Positions 27,332-42,451 of a stretch of 64,000 nucleotides of DNA are shown here, piece by piece. Within the stretch, counting starts at the first letter, position 1. Every line of letters starts with the position of its first letter. The notes under the pieces are model-generated. The model was not told the DNA's origin. It ran no database searches and worked only from the letters and a program-made list of their open reading frames with translations. Source of the DNA: Serratia rubidaea (lineage in GTDB: Bacteria > Pseudomonadota > Gammaproteobacteria > Enterobacterales > Enterobacteriaceae); contig LR590463.1 in assembly GCA_901472405.1 (NCBI GenBank), forward strand, positions 682,001 to 746,000. The letters run 5' to 3'. A program made the position numbers and the translations under genes.

Positions 27332-30148
27332 ATGAGTGACTATAAGAACACCCTGAACCTGCCGGAAACAGGGTTCCCGATGCGCGGCGATCTCGCCAAG
27401 CGCGAACCTGGCATGCTGCAACGTTGGTATGAACAGGATCTGTACGGGATTATTCGTGCTGCCAAAAAGGGTAAAAAAACCTTCATTCTGCATGACGGCC
27501 CTCCGTATGCGAACGGCAACATTCACATTGGTCACTCGGTTAACAAGATTCTCAAAGACATTATTATCAAGTCAAAAGGGATGGCCGGTTACGACTCGCC
27601 GTATGTGCCGGGCTGGGACTGTCACGGTCTGCCGATCGAGCTGAAAGTCGAGCAGCTGTACGGCAAGCCGGGCGAGAAGCTGAGCGCCGCCGAGTTCCGT
27701 CAGAAGTGCCGTGAATACGCCAAAGAGCAGGTTGAAGGCCAGAAGAAGGACTTTATCCGCCTGGGCGTGTTGGGGGACTGGGACCGCCCATACCTGACGA
27801 TGGACTTCAAGACCGAAGCCAACATCATCCGCGCGCTGGGTAAAATCATCGACAACGGCCACCTGCTGAAGGGCGCCAAGCCGGTTCACTGGTGTACCGA
27901 CTGCGGCTCTTCCCTGGCGGAAGCGGAAGTCGAGTATTACGACAAAACCTCGCCGTCGATCGACGTGACCTTCCACGCCAGCGATGCGGCGGCGGTGGCG
28001 GCCAAGTTCGGCGTCAGCAATTTCAGCGGCGCGATTTCGCTGGTGATCTGGACCACCACGCCGTGGACCCTGCCGGCCAACCGCGCAATCTCGCTGAACC
28101 CGGAATTCACCTACCAGCTGGTGCAGGTTGACGGCCAGAGCCTGATCCTGGCCGAAGATCTGGTGACCAGCGTGATGAAACGCGCCGGCATCACCGACTG
28201 GACGGTGCTGGGCAGCTGCAAGGGCGCAGATCTGGAGCTGTTGCGCTTCCAGCATCCGTTTATGGGCTTTGACGTGCCGGCGATCATGGGCGACCACGTA
28301 ACGCTGGACGCCGGTACCGGCGCGGTGCACACCGCCGGCGGCCATGGCCCGGACGACTTCGTCATCAGCCAGAAATACGGTCTGGAGATCGCCAACCCGG
28401 TCGGCCCGAACGGCTGCTACCTGACCGGCACCCATCCGCAGCTGGATGGCAAATTCGTCTTCAAGGCCAACGACCTGATCGTCGAGATGCTGCGCGAGCA
28501 GGGCGCGCTGCTGCATGTGGAAAAGCTGCAGCACAGCTACCCGTGCTGCTGGCGTCATAAAACGCCGATCATCTTCCGCGCCACGCCGCAGTGGTTTATC
28601 AGCATGGATCAGAAGGGGCTGCGTCAGCAGTCGCTGCAAGAGATCAAAGGCGTGAAGTGGATCCCGGACTGGGGCCAGGCGCGTATCGAAACCATGGTCG
28701 TCAACCGTCCTGACTGGTGCATTTCGCGTCAGCGCACCTGGGGCGTTCCGATGGCGCTGTTCGTGCATAAAGAGAGCGAACAGCTGCACCCGCGCAGCGT
28801 GGAGCTGATGGAAGAGGTCGCCAAGCGCGTGGAGCAGGACGGCATCCAGGCGTGGTGGGATCTGAACCCGGCGGACATCCTCGGCGCGGACGCCGACAAC
28901 TATATGAAAGTGCCGGACACGCTGGACGTCTGGTTCGATTCCGGCTCCACCCATGCGTCGGTGGTCGACGTGCGTCCTGAATTCCAGGGCCACGGCGCGG
29001 ACATGTATCTGGAAGGTTCCGACCAGCACCGCGGCTGGTTTATGTCATCGCTGATGATCTCCACCGCGATGAAGGGCAAGGCGCCGTACAAAGAGGTGCT
29101 GACCCACGGCTTTACCGTTGACGGCCAGGGTCGCAAGATGTCCAAGTCTATCGGCAACACCGTTAGCCCGCAGGACGTGATGAACAAGCTGGGCGGCGAC
29201 ATTCTGCGTCTGTGGGTGGCGTCTACCGACTACACCGGCGAGATTGCGGTATCTGATGAGATCCTCAAGCGCGCCGCCGACTCGTATCGCCGTATCCGCA
29301 ACACCGCACGCTTCCTGCTGGCGAACCTGAGCGGCTTCGATCCAAGCACCGACTGCCTGGATCCGGAAGATATGGTGGTGCTGGACCGCTGGGCGGTCGG
29401 CCGCGCCATGGCGGCGCAAAAAGACATTGAGCACGCCTACGCCAACTACGACTTCCACGAAGTGGTGCAGCGTCTGATGCAGTTCTGCTCGGTTGAGATG
29501 GGCTCCTTCTATCTGGACATCATCAAGGACCGTCAGTACACCGCCAAGAGCGACAGCAACGCGCGCCGCAGCTGCCAGACCGCGCTGTTCCACATTGCGG
29601 AAGCGCTGGTGCGCTGGATGGCGCCGATCATGTCGTTCACCGCCGATGAAATCTGGGGCTTCCTGCCGGGCGACCGCGCGCAGTTCGTGTTTACCGAAGA
29701 GTGGTACGACGGTCTGTTCCGCCTGGCCGAAGGCGAAAGCATGAACGACGAGTTCTGGGCCGAGCTGCTGAAAGTGCGCGGCGAAGTCAACAAGGTGCTG
29801 GAGCAGGCGCGCGCCGACAAGCGTCTCGGCGGTTCGCTGGAAGCGTCGGTCACGCTGTACGCCGACGATGCGCTGGCCGCGCACCTGAACAATCTGCAGG
29901 ATGAGCTGCGCTTCGTGCTGCTGACCTCCGGCGCGCGCGTTGCGCCGCTGGCGGATGCGCCGGCGGATGCGCAGCAGAGCGAACAGCTGAAGGGTCTGAA
30001 AATCGCCTTCGACAGCGCTGAAGGTGAAAAATGTCCGCGCTGCTGGCATTACACCACGGATATCGGCAAGGTGGCGGAGCACGCAGATCTTTGCGGCCGC
30101 TGTGTGAGCAACGTAGCCGGCGACGGCGAAAAACGTAAATTTGCCTGA
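27332..30148 (+). CDS. ileS: isoleucyl-tRNA synthetase
   Basis: Charges tRNA-Ile. 938 residues, equal to E. coli. Class I signatures: [16 protein letters not shown] (HIGH motif near residues 64-67) and KMSKS at 602-606. The editing domain (about 190-400) contains [17 protein letters not shown]. The C-terminal zinc site has [12 protein letters not shown] and CGRC. The stop TGA overlaps the lspA ATG by one base (TGATG), so translation is probably coupled. Confidence 0.98.
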   Translation: MSDYKNTLNLPETGFPMRGDLAKREPGMLQRWYEQDLYGIIRAAKKGKKTFILHDGPPYANGNIHIGHSVNKILKDIIIKSKGMAGYDSPYVPGWDCHGLPIELKVEQLYGKPGEKLSAAEFRQKCREYAKEQVEGQKKDFIRLGVLGDWDRPYLTMDFKTEANIIRALGKIIDNGHLLKGAKPVHWCTDCGSSLAEAEVEYYDKTSPSIDVTFHASDAAAVAAKFGVSNFSGAISLVIWTTTPWTLPANRAISLNPEFTYQLVQVDGQSLILAEDLVTSVMKRAGITDWTVLGSCKGADLELLRFQHPFMGFDVPAIMGDHVTLDAGTGAVHTAGGHGPDDFVISQKYGLEIANPVGPNGCYLTGTHPQLDGKFVFKANDLIVEMLREQGALLHVEKLQHSYPCCWRHKTPIIFRATPQWFISMDQKGLRQQSLQEIKGVKWIPDWGQARIETMVVNRPDWCISRQRTWGVPMALFVHKESEQLHPRSVELMEEVAKRVEQDGIQAWWDLNPADILGADADNYMKVPDTLDVWFDSGSTHASVVDVRPEFQGHGADMYLEGSDQHRGWFMSSLMISTAMKGKAPYKEVLTHGFTVDGQGRKMSKSIGNTVSPQDVMNKLGGDILRLWVASTDYTGEIAVSDEILKRAADSYRRIRNTARFLLANLSGFDPSTDCLDPEDMVVLDRWAVGRAMAAQKDIEHAYANYDFHEVVQRLMQFCSVEMGSFYLDIIKDRQYTAKSDSNARRSCQTALFHIAEALVRWMAPIMSFTADEIWGFLPGDRAQFVFTEEWYDGLFRLAEGESMNDEFWAELLKVRGEVNKVLEQARADKRLGGSLEASVTLYADDALAAHLNNLQDELRFVLLTSGARVAPLADAPADAQQSEQLKGLKIAFDSAEGEKCPRCWHYTTDIGKVAEHADLCGRCVSNVAGDGEKRKFA

Positions 30149-30654
30149 TGAGTAAACCGATCTGTTCGACCGGCCTGCGTTGGCTGTGGTTAGTGGTGGT
30201 GGTGCTGGCGCTGGATTTTGTCAGCAAACAGTGGATTCTGAGCCATTTCGCGCTGGGCCAGTCCCAGCCGTTGGTGCCGTTCTTCAACCTGTACTACGCG
30301 CGTAACTACGGCGCGGCGTTCAGCTTCCTGGCCGACCACGGCGGCTGGCAGCGCTGGTTCTTCGCCGGCATCGCCGTCGCCATCGTGGCGGTGCTGCTGG
30401 TGATGATGTACCGCAGCCAGGCGCAGCAAAAGCTGAACAACATCGCCTATGCGTTTATTATCGGCGGCGCGCTGGGCAACCTGTTTGACCGCCTGTGGCA
30501 CGGCTTTGTGGTCGACTTTATCGATTTCTATGTCGGCAACTGGCATTACCCGACCTTCAATCTCGCAGACAGCTTTATCTGCGTGGGGGCGGCGATGATC
30601 GTACTGGAAGGCTTCCTGCCTTCCGGCAAGCGTGCAACGAGTAAAGGTGAGTAA
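30148..30654 (+). CDS. lspA: lipoprotein signal peptidase II
   Basis: Inner-membrane aspartyl protease that cleaves signal peptides from prolipoproteins after lipid attachment; the lipobox proteins encoded at 46-47.8 kb would be its substrates. 168 residues, four membrane segments. The catalytic aspartates are Asp123 (VVDFIDFY) and Asp141 (FNLADSFI); the NYGAAFSFL motif is conserved. One-base overlap with ileS. fkpB starts one base after the stop. Confidence 0.96.
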   Translation: MSKPICSTGLRWLWLVVVVLALDFVSKQWILSHFALGQSQPLVPFFNLYYARNYGAAFSFLADHGGWQRWFFAGIAVAIVAVLLVMMYRSQAQQKLNNIAYAFIIGGALGNLFDRLWHGFVVDFIDFYVGNWHYPTFNLADSFICVGAAMIVLEGFLPSGKRATSKGE

Positions 30655-30655
30655 C

Positions 30656-31126
30656 ATGACGGCCCAGGTACAACCTAACAGCGCAGTGCTGGTGCATTTC
30701 ACGCTGAAACTGGAAGATGGTTCAACGGCGGAATCCACCCGCGGCAACGGTAAACCGGCGCTGTTCCGCCTTGGCGACGGCAGCCTGTCGGCGTCGCTGG
30801 AGCAGCAGCTGCTCGGCCTGAGCGCCGGCGACAAGCGCGCCTTTACGCTGCAGCCGGAAGACGCATTCGGCGCCAACAACCCGGATTTGATCCAGTTCTT
30901 CCTGCGCCGCGACTTTGCCGAAACCGGCGTGCCGGAAGTGGGCACCATCATGCTGTTCACCTCGATGGACGGCAAAGAGATGCCGGGCGTCGTGCGCGAA
31001 GTGGCCGAAGAGTCGGTCACCGTTGATTTTAACCATCCGCTGGCGGGGCACCCGATCACCTTCGACATTGAAGTGCTGGAGATCGATCCGCAGCAGGAGG
31101 AGACGCATGCAAATACTGCTGGCTAA
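30656..31126 (+). CDS. fkpB: FKBP-type peptidyl-prolyl isomerase FkpB (SlpA)
   Basis: Cytoplasmic prolyl isomerase/chaperone of the SlyD type, with an inserted-flap domain. 156 residues (E. coli 149). Features: [21 protein letters not shown] at the N-terminus, [20 protein letters not shown] at about 55-74, and the C-terminal [19 protein letters not shown]. The ATG at 30656 is chosen; an in-frame start 24 bp upstream lies inside lspA. It overlaps ispH by 20 bp. Confidence 0.94.
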   Translation: MTAQVQPNSAVLVHFTLKLEDGSTAESTRGNGKPALFRLGDGSLSASLEQQLLGLSAGDKRAFTLQPEDAFGANNPDLIQFFLRRDFAETGVPEVGTIMLFTSMDGKEMPGVVREVAEESVTVDFNHPLAGHPITFDIEVLEIDPQQEETHANTAG

Positions 31127-32060
31127 CCCGCGCGGCTTCTGCGCCGGGGTCGATCGCGCAATCAGCATCGTTGAACGTGCGCTGGAGATTTACGGCGCGC
31201 CAATCTACGTGCGTCACGAAGTGGTGCATAACCGCTATGTGGTCGACAGCCTGCGCGCGCGCGGCGCGGTGTTTATCGAAGAGATTGCGGAAGTGCCGGA
31301 CGGCTCGATCCTGATCTTCTCGGCGCACGGCGTGTCGCAGGCGGTGCGCGCCGAGGCGAAGGCGCGCGATCTGACCATGCTGTTTGACGCCACCTGTCCG
31401 CTGGTGACCAAGGTGCATATGGAAGTAGCGCGCGCCAGTCGCAAAGGCGTGGAAGCGATTCTGATCGGCCATGCGGGCCACCCGGAAGTTGAAGGCACCA
31501 TGGGCCAGTACAGCAACCCGCAAGGGGGCATGTATCTGGTCGAATCGCCGGACGACGTATGGAAGCTGCAGGTCAAGAACGAAGACAACCTGTGCTTTAT
31601 GACGCAGACCACGCTGTCGGTGGATGATACTTCGGACGTGATCGACGCCCTGCGTCAACGCTTCCCGAAAATCATCGGGCCGCGCAAAGACGATATTTGT
31701 TACGCCACCACCAACCGTCAGGAAGCGGTGCGTAACCTGGCCGGCGATGCGGACGTGGTGCTGGTGGTGGGGTCGAAAAACTCCTCCAACTCCAACCGTC
31801 TGGCGGAGTTGGCGCAGCGGGTCGGCAAGCCGGCTTACCTGATTGATTCAGCGATGGATATTCAGGAGCAGTGGCTGAAGGATGCCAGCAATATCGGCGT
31901 GACCGCCGGCGCCTCGGCGCCGGACGTGCTGGTGCAGGAAGTCATCAGCCGGCTGAAGGCCCTGGGCGGTAAGAACGTGCAGGAAATCAGCGGCCGTGAA
32001 GAGAATATCGTGTTCGAAGTGCCGAAAGAGCTGCGGGTCGATATCAAGCAGGTCGATTAA
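31107..32060 (+). CDS. ispH: 4-hydroxy-3-methylbut-2-enyl diphosphate reductase
   Basis: Last step of the MEP isoprenoid pathway; a [4Fe-4S] enzyme giving IPP and DMAPP. 317 residues (E. coli 316). Cluster cysteines: Cys12 ([12 protein letters not shown]), the cysteine of [11 protein letters not shown] near residue 96, and the one of [11 protein letters not shown] near 197. The ATG at 31107 has GGAGG upstream inside the end of fkpB. It ends the operon, with a strong terminator 20 bp later. Confidence 0.97.
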   Translation: MQILLANPRGFCAGVDRAISIVERALEIYGAPIYVRHEVVHNRYVVDSLRARGAVFIEEIAEVPDGSILIFSAHGVSQAVRAEAKARDLTMLFDATCPLVTKVHMEVARASRKGVEAILIGHAGHPEVEGTMGQYSNPQGGMYLVESPDDVWKLQVKNEDNLCFMTQTTLSVDDTSDVIDALRQRFPKIIGPRKDDICYATTNRQEAVRNLAGDADVVLVVGSKNSSNSNRLAELAQRVGKPAYLIDSAMDIQEQWLKDASNIGVTAGASAPDVLVQEVISRLKALGGKNVQEISGREENIVFEVPKELRVDIKQVD

Positions 32061-32078
32061 GACTGACGCTATCAGATG

Positions 32079-32109
32079 AAACGGGGAGCTGCGGCTCCCC
32101 GTTTTTTTT
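32079..32109 (+). terminator. ispH operon terminator
   Basis: Perfect 9-bp stem ACGGGGAGC (32081-32089) / GCTCCCCGT (32094-32102) and a T run. The T run overlaps the end of the convergent AraC-type gene. Confidence 0.92.
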
Positions 32110-33005
32110 AGCCGCGTGACTGCGCGATGTCGCTATCGACACGCAGCGTAGCCATCAGGCGCGGCTCAATGCTGGGGGTAAGGTCGCCTTCACCGCTGCG
32201 CCAGGCGCTGGGGGAGACGCCGTAAAACTGGCGAAACGCCTTGCAGAAGTGCAGCTGGTTGTCATAGCCCACCGACAGCGCCACCACCTTAATCGCCGCG
32301 CTGCCGTGGCGCAGCAGGCTGGCGGCGACACTCATGCGCACCTGCAGCAAATACTCTTTCGGCCCCAGGCCAAACTCCGCTTTAAACAGACGGCTCAGAT
32401 AGCTGCGGTTCAGGTTGCAGTAGGCCGCCAGCTGGCCGATGGAGAGCGGTTCGTGGTAGCGGCTTTCCAGGTATTTCACCGCTTTGCTGGAGATGGCGGG
32501 TCTTTTCCGCCGGCGCGGCCGGCTGCTCCTGTTGGGCATTGGCGATCAGCGCGGCGAAGAACTGGTAGCTTAAGCCGATGATTTTCAGCCAGGCGTCGTT
32601 TTGTTCGTGGGCGACAATCTCCGCCAGACAGCGCCGTTCCTCGGCATCCTGCCGGTAGCGCTGCGGCCGGTAAACCGGCCTCAGGCGGCTAAGGCGGCAC
32701 TGCTGAAACAGCGTGGCGGCCATCAGGCCGTCGACCTCAATCCACATGTAGTGCCAGGGATCCTGCGGGTCCGCGCAATAGGTGGTGACATCGTGAGGAT
32801 AGATCAGAAAGCCCTCGCCGGGGCGAATCACAAACTCGCCGCTGTCGGTATACAGCGTCCCGCAGCCGGATATCACATAATGAAATAGGTAATGCTGGCG
32901 CACCGCCGGGCCGAAACGGTGGCCGGGCGCACAATCCTCGTGGCCGAACTGAAACACGTTCAGTTCGATACCTGAGGTATTGGCCAGGGTAAAGCTCTTG
33001 TGCAT
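32108..33005 (-). pseudogene. AraC-family regulator of the alpha-galactoside cassette, frameshifted as sequenced
   Basis: The N-terminal part (about 167 residues) is a cupin-type sugar-sensing domain with HYLFHYVISGCGTLYTDSG and PGEGFLIYPHDVTTYCAD. The second frame carries the AraC DNA-binding domain with two helix-turn-helices (LSIGQLAAYCNLNRSYLSRLFK and SVGYDNQLHFCKAFRQFYGVSPSAWR). The two parts join into a 298-residue protein if one base of the TTTT at 32503-32506 is removed. It resembles the MelR/RafR type in layout and lies divergent from the alpha-galactosidase gene, so it is probably its activator. Either a sequencing error or a recent loss of function. Confidence 0.8.
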
Positions 33006-33227
33006 CGCCGTTTTCCGCCGTTTTACGCCTAATTTAGCTACAGGATAGCAGTGCTCTGGCTTTTGCAGCGTGCATGCCGGCCGGGAGTAGGAGCCAGTTC
33101 ACACTTTTTTTTGACCGTCGTTTTTACCCATAATGAGGTCACATTTCTACATATACAGCCCGGCGTGCAGCCACTACTTTCACTACAGACCTATCGTTAA
33201 CCCCGTTCAGGCATGTGGAGAAACAGT

Positions 33228-34535
33228 ATGATTAAAGTGACGTTTATGGGCGCAGGCAGCACAATTTTCGCGAAGAATGTGTTGGGCGACATCATGTGTA
33301 CGCCGGCGCTGCGGGAAGTGGATATTGCGCTGTACGATATCGACAGCAACCGTCTGAACGAGTCGCTGACGATGCTCAGTAATATCAATCAGAACGTCAA
33401 CGACGGTAAGGCGATCATTACCCCGTATCTGGGGGAGGAGAACCGCCGCGCGGCGCTGCAGGGCGCCAACTATGTGGTGAATGCCATCCAGGTCGGCGGC
33501 TACGATCCCTGCACCATCACCGACTTTGAAATCGCGAAGAAATTCGGCCTGCGGCAGACCATCGCCGATACGCTGGGGATTGGCGGTATTTTCCGCGCGC
33601 TGCGCACCATTCCGGTGCTGTTCTCTTTTGCCCGCGATATGGAAGAGGTATGCCCGGACGCCTGGCTGCTTAACTACACCAACCCGATGGCCTCGCTGAC
33701 CGGCGCGATGCTGCGCCATACCGGCGTAAAGACCGTCGGCCTGTGCCACAGCGTGCAGGTGTGCGCCGATACGCTGCTGAAAAGCGTCGATATGCCGACC
33801 GACGACGTGCAGTTCCATATCGCCGGCATCAACCATATGGCCTGGCTGCTGGATATCCGCCGCCACGGGCAGGATCTCTATCCGGAAATCAAACGGCGCG
33901 CCGCGGCGCTGCAGGGCAAGCATGACGATATGGTGCGCCATGAGATCATGAAAACCTTCGGCTATTACGTCACCGAATCTTCGGAGCATAACGCCGAATA
34001 TATGCCGTACTGGATCAAGCGCAACTACCCGGAGCTGATCGAACGCTTCAATATTCCGCTGGATGAGTATCCGCGCCGCTGTATTGAGCAGATTGCCCAG
34101 TGGGAGCAGCAAAAGCAGGAATTGACCCACGACGCCCATCTCAGCCATACGCGTACCCACGAATACGCCTCTTACATTATCGAAGCCATGGAAACCGACC
34201 GCCCGTACAAGATCGGCGGCAACGTGCTCAATAGCGGCCTTATCACCAATCTGCCGAACGAAGCCTGCGTCGAGGTGCCTTGCCTGGTGGACGGGCAGGG
34301 CATTACGCCGTGCTACGTGGGCAACCTGCCGGAGCAGCTGGCGGCGCTCAACCGCACCAACATCAACACGCAGCTGCTGACCATTGAGGCGGCGGTGACG
34401 CACAAACGCGAGGCGATCTACCATGCCGCGCTGCTTGACCCGCATACCTCGGCGGAACTGTCGATCGACGATACCCGCCGGCTGTGCGATGCGCTGATCG
34501 AGGCGCACGGCGACTGGCTGCCGGCCTACCACTAA
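33228..34535 (+). CDS. alpha-galactosidase, glycoside hydrolase family 4 (MelA-type)
   Basis: 435 residues, similar along its length to E. coli MelA (451). GH4 enzymes use NAD+ and a divalent metal (Mn2+) in a redox-assisted cleavage of alpha-galactosides such as melibiose and raffinose. The Rossmann motif FMGAGSTIFAKNVLGD is at about 6-21, IADTLGIGGIFRALRTIP near 119-135, the metal-binding Cys and His are in GLCHSVQ, and GINHMAWLL follows. The ATG at 33228 with GGAG seven bases upstream is preferred over one 15 bp earlier. Cytoplasmic, so it depends on the permease encoded next. MelA-like by homology; the exact substrate is open. Confidence 0.9.
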   Translation: MIKVTFMGAGSTIFAKNVLGDIMCTPALREVDIALYDIDSNRLNESLTMLSNINQNVNDGKAIITPYLGEENRRAALQGANYVVNAIQVGGYDPCTITDFEIAKKFGLRQTIADTLGIGGIFRALRTIPVLFSFARDMEEVCPDAWLLNYTNPMASLTGAMLRHTGVKTVGLCHSVQVCADTLLKSVDMPTDDVQFHIAGINHMAWLLDIRRHGQDLYPEIKRRAAALQGKHDDMVRHEIMKTFGYYVTESSEHNAEYMPYWIKRNYPELIERFNIPLDEYPRRCIEQIAQWEQQKQELTHDAHLSHTRTHEYASYIIEAMETDRPYKIGGNVLNSGLITNLPNEACVEVPCLVDGQGITPCYVGNLPEQLAALNRTNINTQLLTIEAAVTHKREAIYHAALLDPHTSAELSIDDTRRLCDALIEAHGDWLPAYH

Positions 34536-34609
34536 TTTATTCGGAGCATCACTTCCACCAATAATATCCCGGGCGCGCGGCGCGTCCGGGCACAAAGGGA
34601 TGGCGAGCT

Positions 34610-35872
34610 ATGTTTTATCTGAAAAACAAGAATTTCTGGATATTCAGCGGCTTTTGCTTCTTCTACTTTTTTATCTTGGGTTCTGTCCTGCCTTTCTTCC
34701 CGCTCTGGCTGCATGACGTCAACCAGCTTGACCAGCGACAAACCGGCATTGTGTTCTCCTTTATGGCGTTCTTTGCGCTGGTGTGCCAGCCGGTGTTCGG
34801 CTTTATTACCGACCGCTTCGGCCTGAAGAAACACCTGCTGTGGATGATCATCGTACTGCTGATGTTTCTGGCGCCGCTGTTTATCTACGTGATTTCACCG
34901 CTGCTGCAGAGCCATTTTATCGCCGGCGCGCTGCTGTGCGGCCTTTATCTGGGACTGGTGGCCAGCGGCGGTTCGCCGGCGATTGAAGCCTATGTGGAAA
35001 AGGTCAGCCGGCGCAGCCAGTTTGAATACGGGCGCGTGCGGCTGTTCGGCTGTATCGGCTGGGCGATTTGCGCCTCGATCGTCGGCTACACCTTCACCAT
35101 CAATAATCAGTTTTCGCTGTGGCTGGCGTCCGGCTGTACGCTGGTTCTGGCGCTGCTGCTGTGCCTGTTCCGGCCGGAAAAAAGCGGCACGGTTACCGTG
35201 GCGGCAGGGCTGGCGCTGAACAAGAACCCGGTCAGCCTGCGTTCGGCCTTGCGGCTGCTGCGGATGCGCAAGTTCTGGTTCCTGGTGATGTATATCGTCG
35301 GCGTCGCCTGCGTGTATGACGTGTTCGATCAGCAGTTCGCCAACTTCTTTACCTCTTTCTTCCGCGATCGCCATAGCGGGACGCAGGCCTTTGGCTATGT
35401 CACCACGCTGGGCGAATTCCTCAACGCCTTTATCATGTTTTTCGCCCCGCTGATTATTAACCGCATCGGCGGCAAGAACGCGCTGCTGATCGCCGGGGCG
35501 ATCATGTCGCTGCGCATTATCGGCTCCTCGTTTGCCGACTCGGTGACGGCGGTGATCGCGCTCAAGATGCTGCATATGTTTGAGGTGCCGTTCCTGCTGG
35601 TGGGCATTTTCAAATACATCACTACCCAGTTCGACGTGAAGCTGTCCGCCTCTATTTATCTGTTCGGCTTTTGCTTTTTTAAGCAGTTTTCCGCCATCGG
35701 CATGTCCTATGCGGCAGGGATGATGTATGCGGCATACGGTTTTAAAACCGCCTACCTGATCCTGGGCGGCATTGCGCTGCTGTTTACCGTGATTGCCGCC
35801 TTCACCCTCAGCGGCAGCGCGCTGCCGGGGCGGGTGAATAAGCCCCTGGCGGCGCCGTCGCAAACTGCATGA
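34610..35872 (+). CDS. oligosaccharide:H+ symporter, LacY/RafB family
   Basis: 420 residues, twelve membrane segments. Close to LacY at every mechanistic site: EAYVEKVSRRSQFEYGRVRLFGCIGWA contains the substrate-binding Glu and Arg, VYDVFDQQFANFF the TM7 aspartate, and KMLHMFEVPFLLVGIFKYIT the His/Glu proton-relay pair. The gene lies 74 bp after the GH4 alpha-galactosidase on the same strand, so raffinose or melibiose is a more likely substrate than lactose; no beta-galactosidase is present here. Intact. Confidence 0.9.
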   Translation: MFYLKNKNFWIFSGFCFFYFFILGSVLPFFPLWLHDVNQLDQRQTGIVFSFMAFFALVCQPVFGFITDRFGLKKHLLWMIIVLLMFLAPLFIYVISPLLQSHFIAGALLCGLYLGLVASGGSPAIEAYVEKVSRRSQFEYGRVRLFGCIGWAICASIVGYTFTINNQFSLWLASGCTLVLALLLCLFRPEKSGTVTVAAGLALNKNPVSLRSALRLLRMRKFWFLVMYIVGVACVYDVFDQQFANFFTSFFRDRHSGTQAFGYVTTLGEFLNAFIMFFAPLIINRIGGKNALLIAGAIMSLRIIGSSFADSVTAVIALKMLHMFEVPFLLVGIFKYITTQFDVKLSASIYLFGFCFFKQFSAIGMSYAAGMMYAAYGFKTAYLILGGIALLFTVIAAFTLSGSALPGRVNKPLAAPSQTA

Positions 35873-35989
35873 TTATGTAGCCGCGGGGATATAGCGTTAC
35901 TGATAACCAACCGGCGATATCATAAATTTCTTATCATGATGGAAATCCTCTGGCGATGAACCGGCGGGGCGGTTAACCTGATCCGATAG

Positions 35990-36847
<858 letters not shown>

Positions 36848-36900
36848 TTGTTTTTATAGCTGTGTGATGTGGTTATATTGGTTGTATGGTTATGATAATA

Positions 36901-36928
36901 GGACAATATTTTTATTGTCCTTTTTTTT
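36901..36928 (+). terminator. dapB terminator
   Basis: Perfect 8-bp stem GGACAATA (36901-36908) / TATTGTCC (36913-36920), loop TTTT, then eight T. Confidence 0.93.
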
Positions 36929-37177
36929 AACATTGAAAATGACAATCTTTCTACGGTTATTTGTCAGGATTGTTATTTTTCATTATCTTCCTTGTTTTTA
37001 ACGCTGTTTTTTGCACTGTTAAGCGATCCAAACCTATTTTTCGCTTATTAAATCACCGTTTTTTACTCTCGCCATTTGGCAACCGTTTACTCACCCGGGT
37101 TTAGCCCTGTTTTTATGGCTGTGAAGCCTATTAAACCGTGTAGTCAGTAAAAAACAGCGAAAAAAAGGCACTTTAAG

Positions 37178-37206
37178 TAGACAAACGGGGTGCCCATCAT
37201 TAAAAT
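37178..37206 (+). promoter_or_regulatory. carAB upstream promoter (P1)
   Basis: TAGACA (37178-37183), 17-bp spacer, TAAAAT (37201-37206). In E. coli, carP1 is the pyrimidine- and purine-controlled promoter. The 36929-37316 stretch is otherwise AT-rich leader DNA without a gene. Confidence 0.65.
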
Positions 37207-37269
37207 GCGCCCAATTTGCCAAAAATTAGCCTTGAGGGCGGTTTTTGCATTGATTTAGATCGCGATATC

Positions 37270-37304
37270 TGAATTAATATGCAAATATTGTGATTTATTA
37301 TTCC
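37270..37304 (+). promoter_or_regulatory. paired ARG boxes at carAB promoter P2
   Basis: TGAATTAATATGCA (37270-37283) and TGATTTATTATTCC (37291-37304) fit the 14-bp core of ArgR half-site pairs, and the cores are 21 bp apart, as expected for two 18-bp boxes separated by 3 bp. They overlap the -10 region (TAATAT) of a proximal promoter with TTGATT at 37250-37255. This is the arrangement of the arginine-repressed carP2 in E. coli. Confidence 0.75.
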
Positions 37305-37316
37305 TCGGAGGGTGTT

Positions 37317-38465
37317 TTGATTAAGTCAGCGCTATTGGTTCTGGAAGACGGAACCCAATTCCACGGTCGGGCCATTGGGGCAGAGGGTACGGCAGTGGGG
37401 GAAGTGGTCTTCAATACGTCGATGACCGGTTATCAAGAAATCCTCACTGATCCTTCCTATTCCCGCCAGATCGTTACTCTTACTTATCCTCATATCGGCA
37501 ATGTCGGCACCAATGCTTCCGACGCAGAATCCTCCGCTATTCACGCTCAAGGCCTGGTCATTCGCGACCTGCCGCTGATTGCCAGCAACTATCGCGGCGA
37601 AGAAAATCTGTCCGACTACCTCAAGCGCAACAATATTGTGGCGATTGCCGATATTGATACCCGCAAGCTGACGCGTCTGCTGCGTGAAAAAGGCGCGCAG
37701 AACGGCTGCATCATCGCCGGCGACGCGCCGGACGCCGCGCTGGCGCTGGAGAAGGCCAAAGCCTTCCCGGGCCTGAAGGGTATGGACCTGGCAAAAGAAG
37801 TGACGACGCAGGAAGCCTACGGCTGGCGTCAGGGCAGCTGGACGCTGGCCGGTGAACTGCCGGCAGCCAAAGCGGAATCCGAGCTGCCGTTCCACGTGGT
37901 GGCCTATGACTTCGGCGCCAAGCGCAACATCCTGCGCATGCTGGTCGATCGCGGCTGCCGCCTGACGGTGGTGCCGGCGCAGACCCCGGCGGATGAAGTG
38001 CTGAAAATGAATCCGGACGGCATCTTCCTGTCCAACGGCCCGGGCGACCCGGAGCCTTGCGACTACGCGATTACCGCTATCCAGCAGTTCCTGACCACCG
38101 ACATTCCGCTGTTCGGCATCTGCCTGGGCCACCAGCTGCTGGCGCTGGCCAGCGGTGCGCAGACGGTGAAAATGAAGCTCGGCCACCACGGCGGCAACCA
38201 CCCGGTGAAGGATCTGGACCACAACACGGTGATGATCACCGCGCAGAACCACGGCTTTGCGGTGGATGAAAACAACCTGCCGGCCAACCTGCGCGTGACG
38301 CACAAGTCGCTGTTCGACCACACGGTGCAGGGAATTCACCGTACCGACAAGGCGGCGTTCAGCTTCCAGGGACACCCGGAAGCCAGCCCTGGCCCGCACG
38401 ACGCTGCGCCGCTGTTCGATCACTTTATCGAGCTGATCGCGTCTTACCGTTCCAACGCTAAATAA
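37317..38465 (+). CDS. carA: carbamoyl-phosphate synthase small subunit
   Basis: Glutamine amidotransferase subunit that supplies ammonia to CarB, feeding arginine and pyrimidine synthesis. 382 residues, equal to E. coli. The start is TTG at 37317-37319, five bases after GGAGG; E. coli carA also starts with UUG. A GTG 27 bp upstream lies in the ARG-box region and is rejected. The nucleophile is the cysteine of [15 protein letters not shown]; the triad His and Glu are in [10 protein letters not shown]. carB follows 18 bp later. Confidence 0.97.
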   Translation: MIKSALLVLEDGTQFHGRAIGAEGTAVGEVVFNTSMTGYQEILTDPSYSRQIVTLTYPHIGNVGTNASDAESSAIHAQGLVIRDLPLIASNYRGEENLSDYLKRNNIVAIADIDTRKLTRLLREKGAQNGCIIAGDAPDAALALEKAKAFPGLKGMDLAKEVTTQEAYGWRQGSWTLAGELPAAKAESELPFHVVAYDFGAKRNILRMLVDRGCRLTVVPAQTPADEVLKMNPDGIFLSNGPGDPEPCDYAITAIQQFLTTDIPLFGICLGHQLLALASGAQTVKMKLGHHGGNHPVKDLDHNTVMITAQNHGFAVDENNLPANLRVTHKSLFDHTVQGIHRTDKAAFSFQGHPEASPGPHDAAPLFDHFIELIASYRSNAK

Positions 38466-38483
38466 TCAGGAGCCATAACAACC

Positions 38484-41708
<3,225 letters not shown>

Positions 41709-41731
41709 GCCGCACGCTCGTTACGCTGAAC

Positions 41732-41758
41732 AAGGCCCTGCATACAGGGCCTTTTTTT
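41732..41758 (+). terminator. carAB terminator
   Basis: Perfect 9-bp stem AAGGCCCTG (41732-41740) / CAGGGCCTT (41745-41753), loop CATA, T run. Confidence 0.93.
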
Positions 41759-41896
41759 ATGCGTGCATTCCGGCCAAAGTTATTCAGCCTGCCTGTTGGT
41801 TCAGATTAAAAATTTCCGCTATCAATCTATTTGCCCGCTGTCATGCTAGACGACTGGTATATGCTTGATGTATTGGCAAGGAACGACGAGATCAAC

Positions 41897-42451
41897 ATGA
41901 TTCTAATAATCTATGCGCATCCCTATCCCCGGCATTCGCACGCCAACCGGCGGCTGTTGCAGGCGGTGAAAGATATTCCCGAGGTGGAAGTCCGCTCGCT
42001 GTATGAGCTGTATCCCGATTTCAGCATCGATATCCATGCGGAGCAGCAGGCGCTGGAACGCGCCGATATGGTGGTGTTGCAGCACCCGATGCAGTGGTAC
42101 GGCCTGCCGCCGCTGATGAAGCTGTGGATCGATAAGGTGCTGGAGCACGGCTGGGCCTATGGCCATGACGGCAACGCGCTGGTGGGGAAAGACTGCCTGT
42201 GGGCGGTGACCAGCGGCGGCGACCGGCACCACTTTGAGCTGGGCGACTACCCGGACTTCGCCGTGCTGGGGCAGCCGCTGCAGGCGACGGCGCTGTACTG
42301 CGGCATGCGCTGGCAGCCCTACTTTGCGCTGCATAACACCTTTACCTGTAATGAGACGGCGCTGCTGGAGGCGGGAGAGGCCTACCGGCAGCGGCTGATC
42401 GATTATCTACTGGCGCAGCCGCCGCAAACACAGGAGAACCCGCATGGATAA
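41897..42451 (+). CDS. kefF: KefF, quinone oxidoreductase ancillary subunit of KefC
   Basis: FMN-dependent quinone reductase of the WrbA/MdaB fold that is required for full KefC activity. 184 residues (E. coli 176). The flavodoxin-like [18 protein letters not shown] at residues 3-20, [22 protein letters not shown] at about 74-95, and TSGG near 113 are family motifs. The ATG at 41897 matches the E. coli N-terminus. A frame starting 66 bp upstream is rejected. It overlaps kefC by 8 bp. Confidence 0.94.
   Translation: MILIIYAHPYPRHSHANRRLLQAVKDIPEVEVRSLYELYPDFSIDIHAEQQALERADMVVLQHPMQWYGLPPLMKLWIDKVLEHGWAYGHDGNALVGKDCLWAVTSGGDRHHFELGDYPDFAVLGQPLQATALYCGMRWQPYFALHNTFTCNETALLEAGEAYRQRLIDYLLAQPPQTQENPHG

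Noticed and set aside
33120..33170. CRP site upstream of the GH4 alpha-galactosidase
   Set aside because: A TCACA half-site is present (GAGGTCACATTT) and CRP control would be expected for such genes, but the partner TGTGA half is not convincing.
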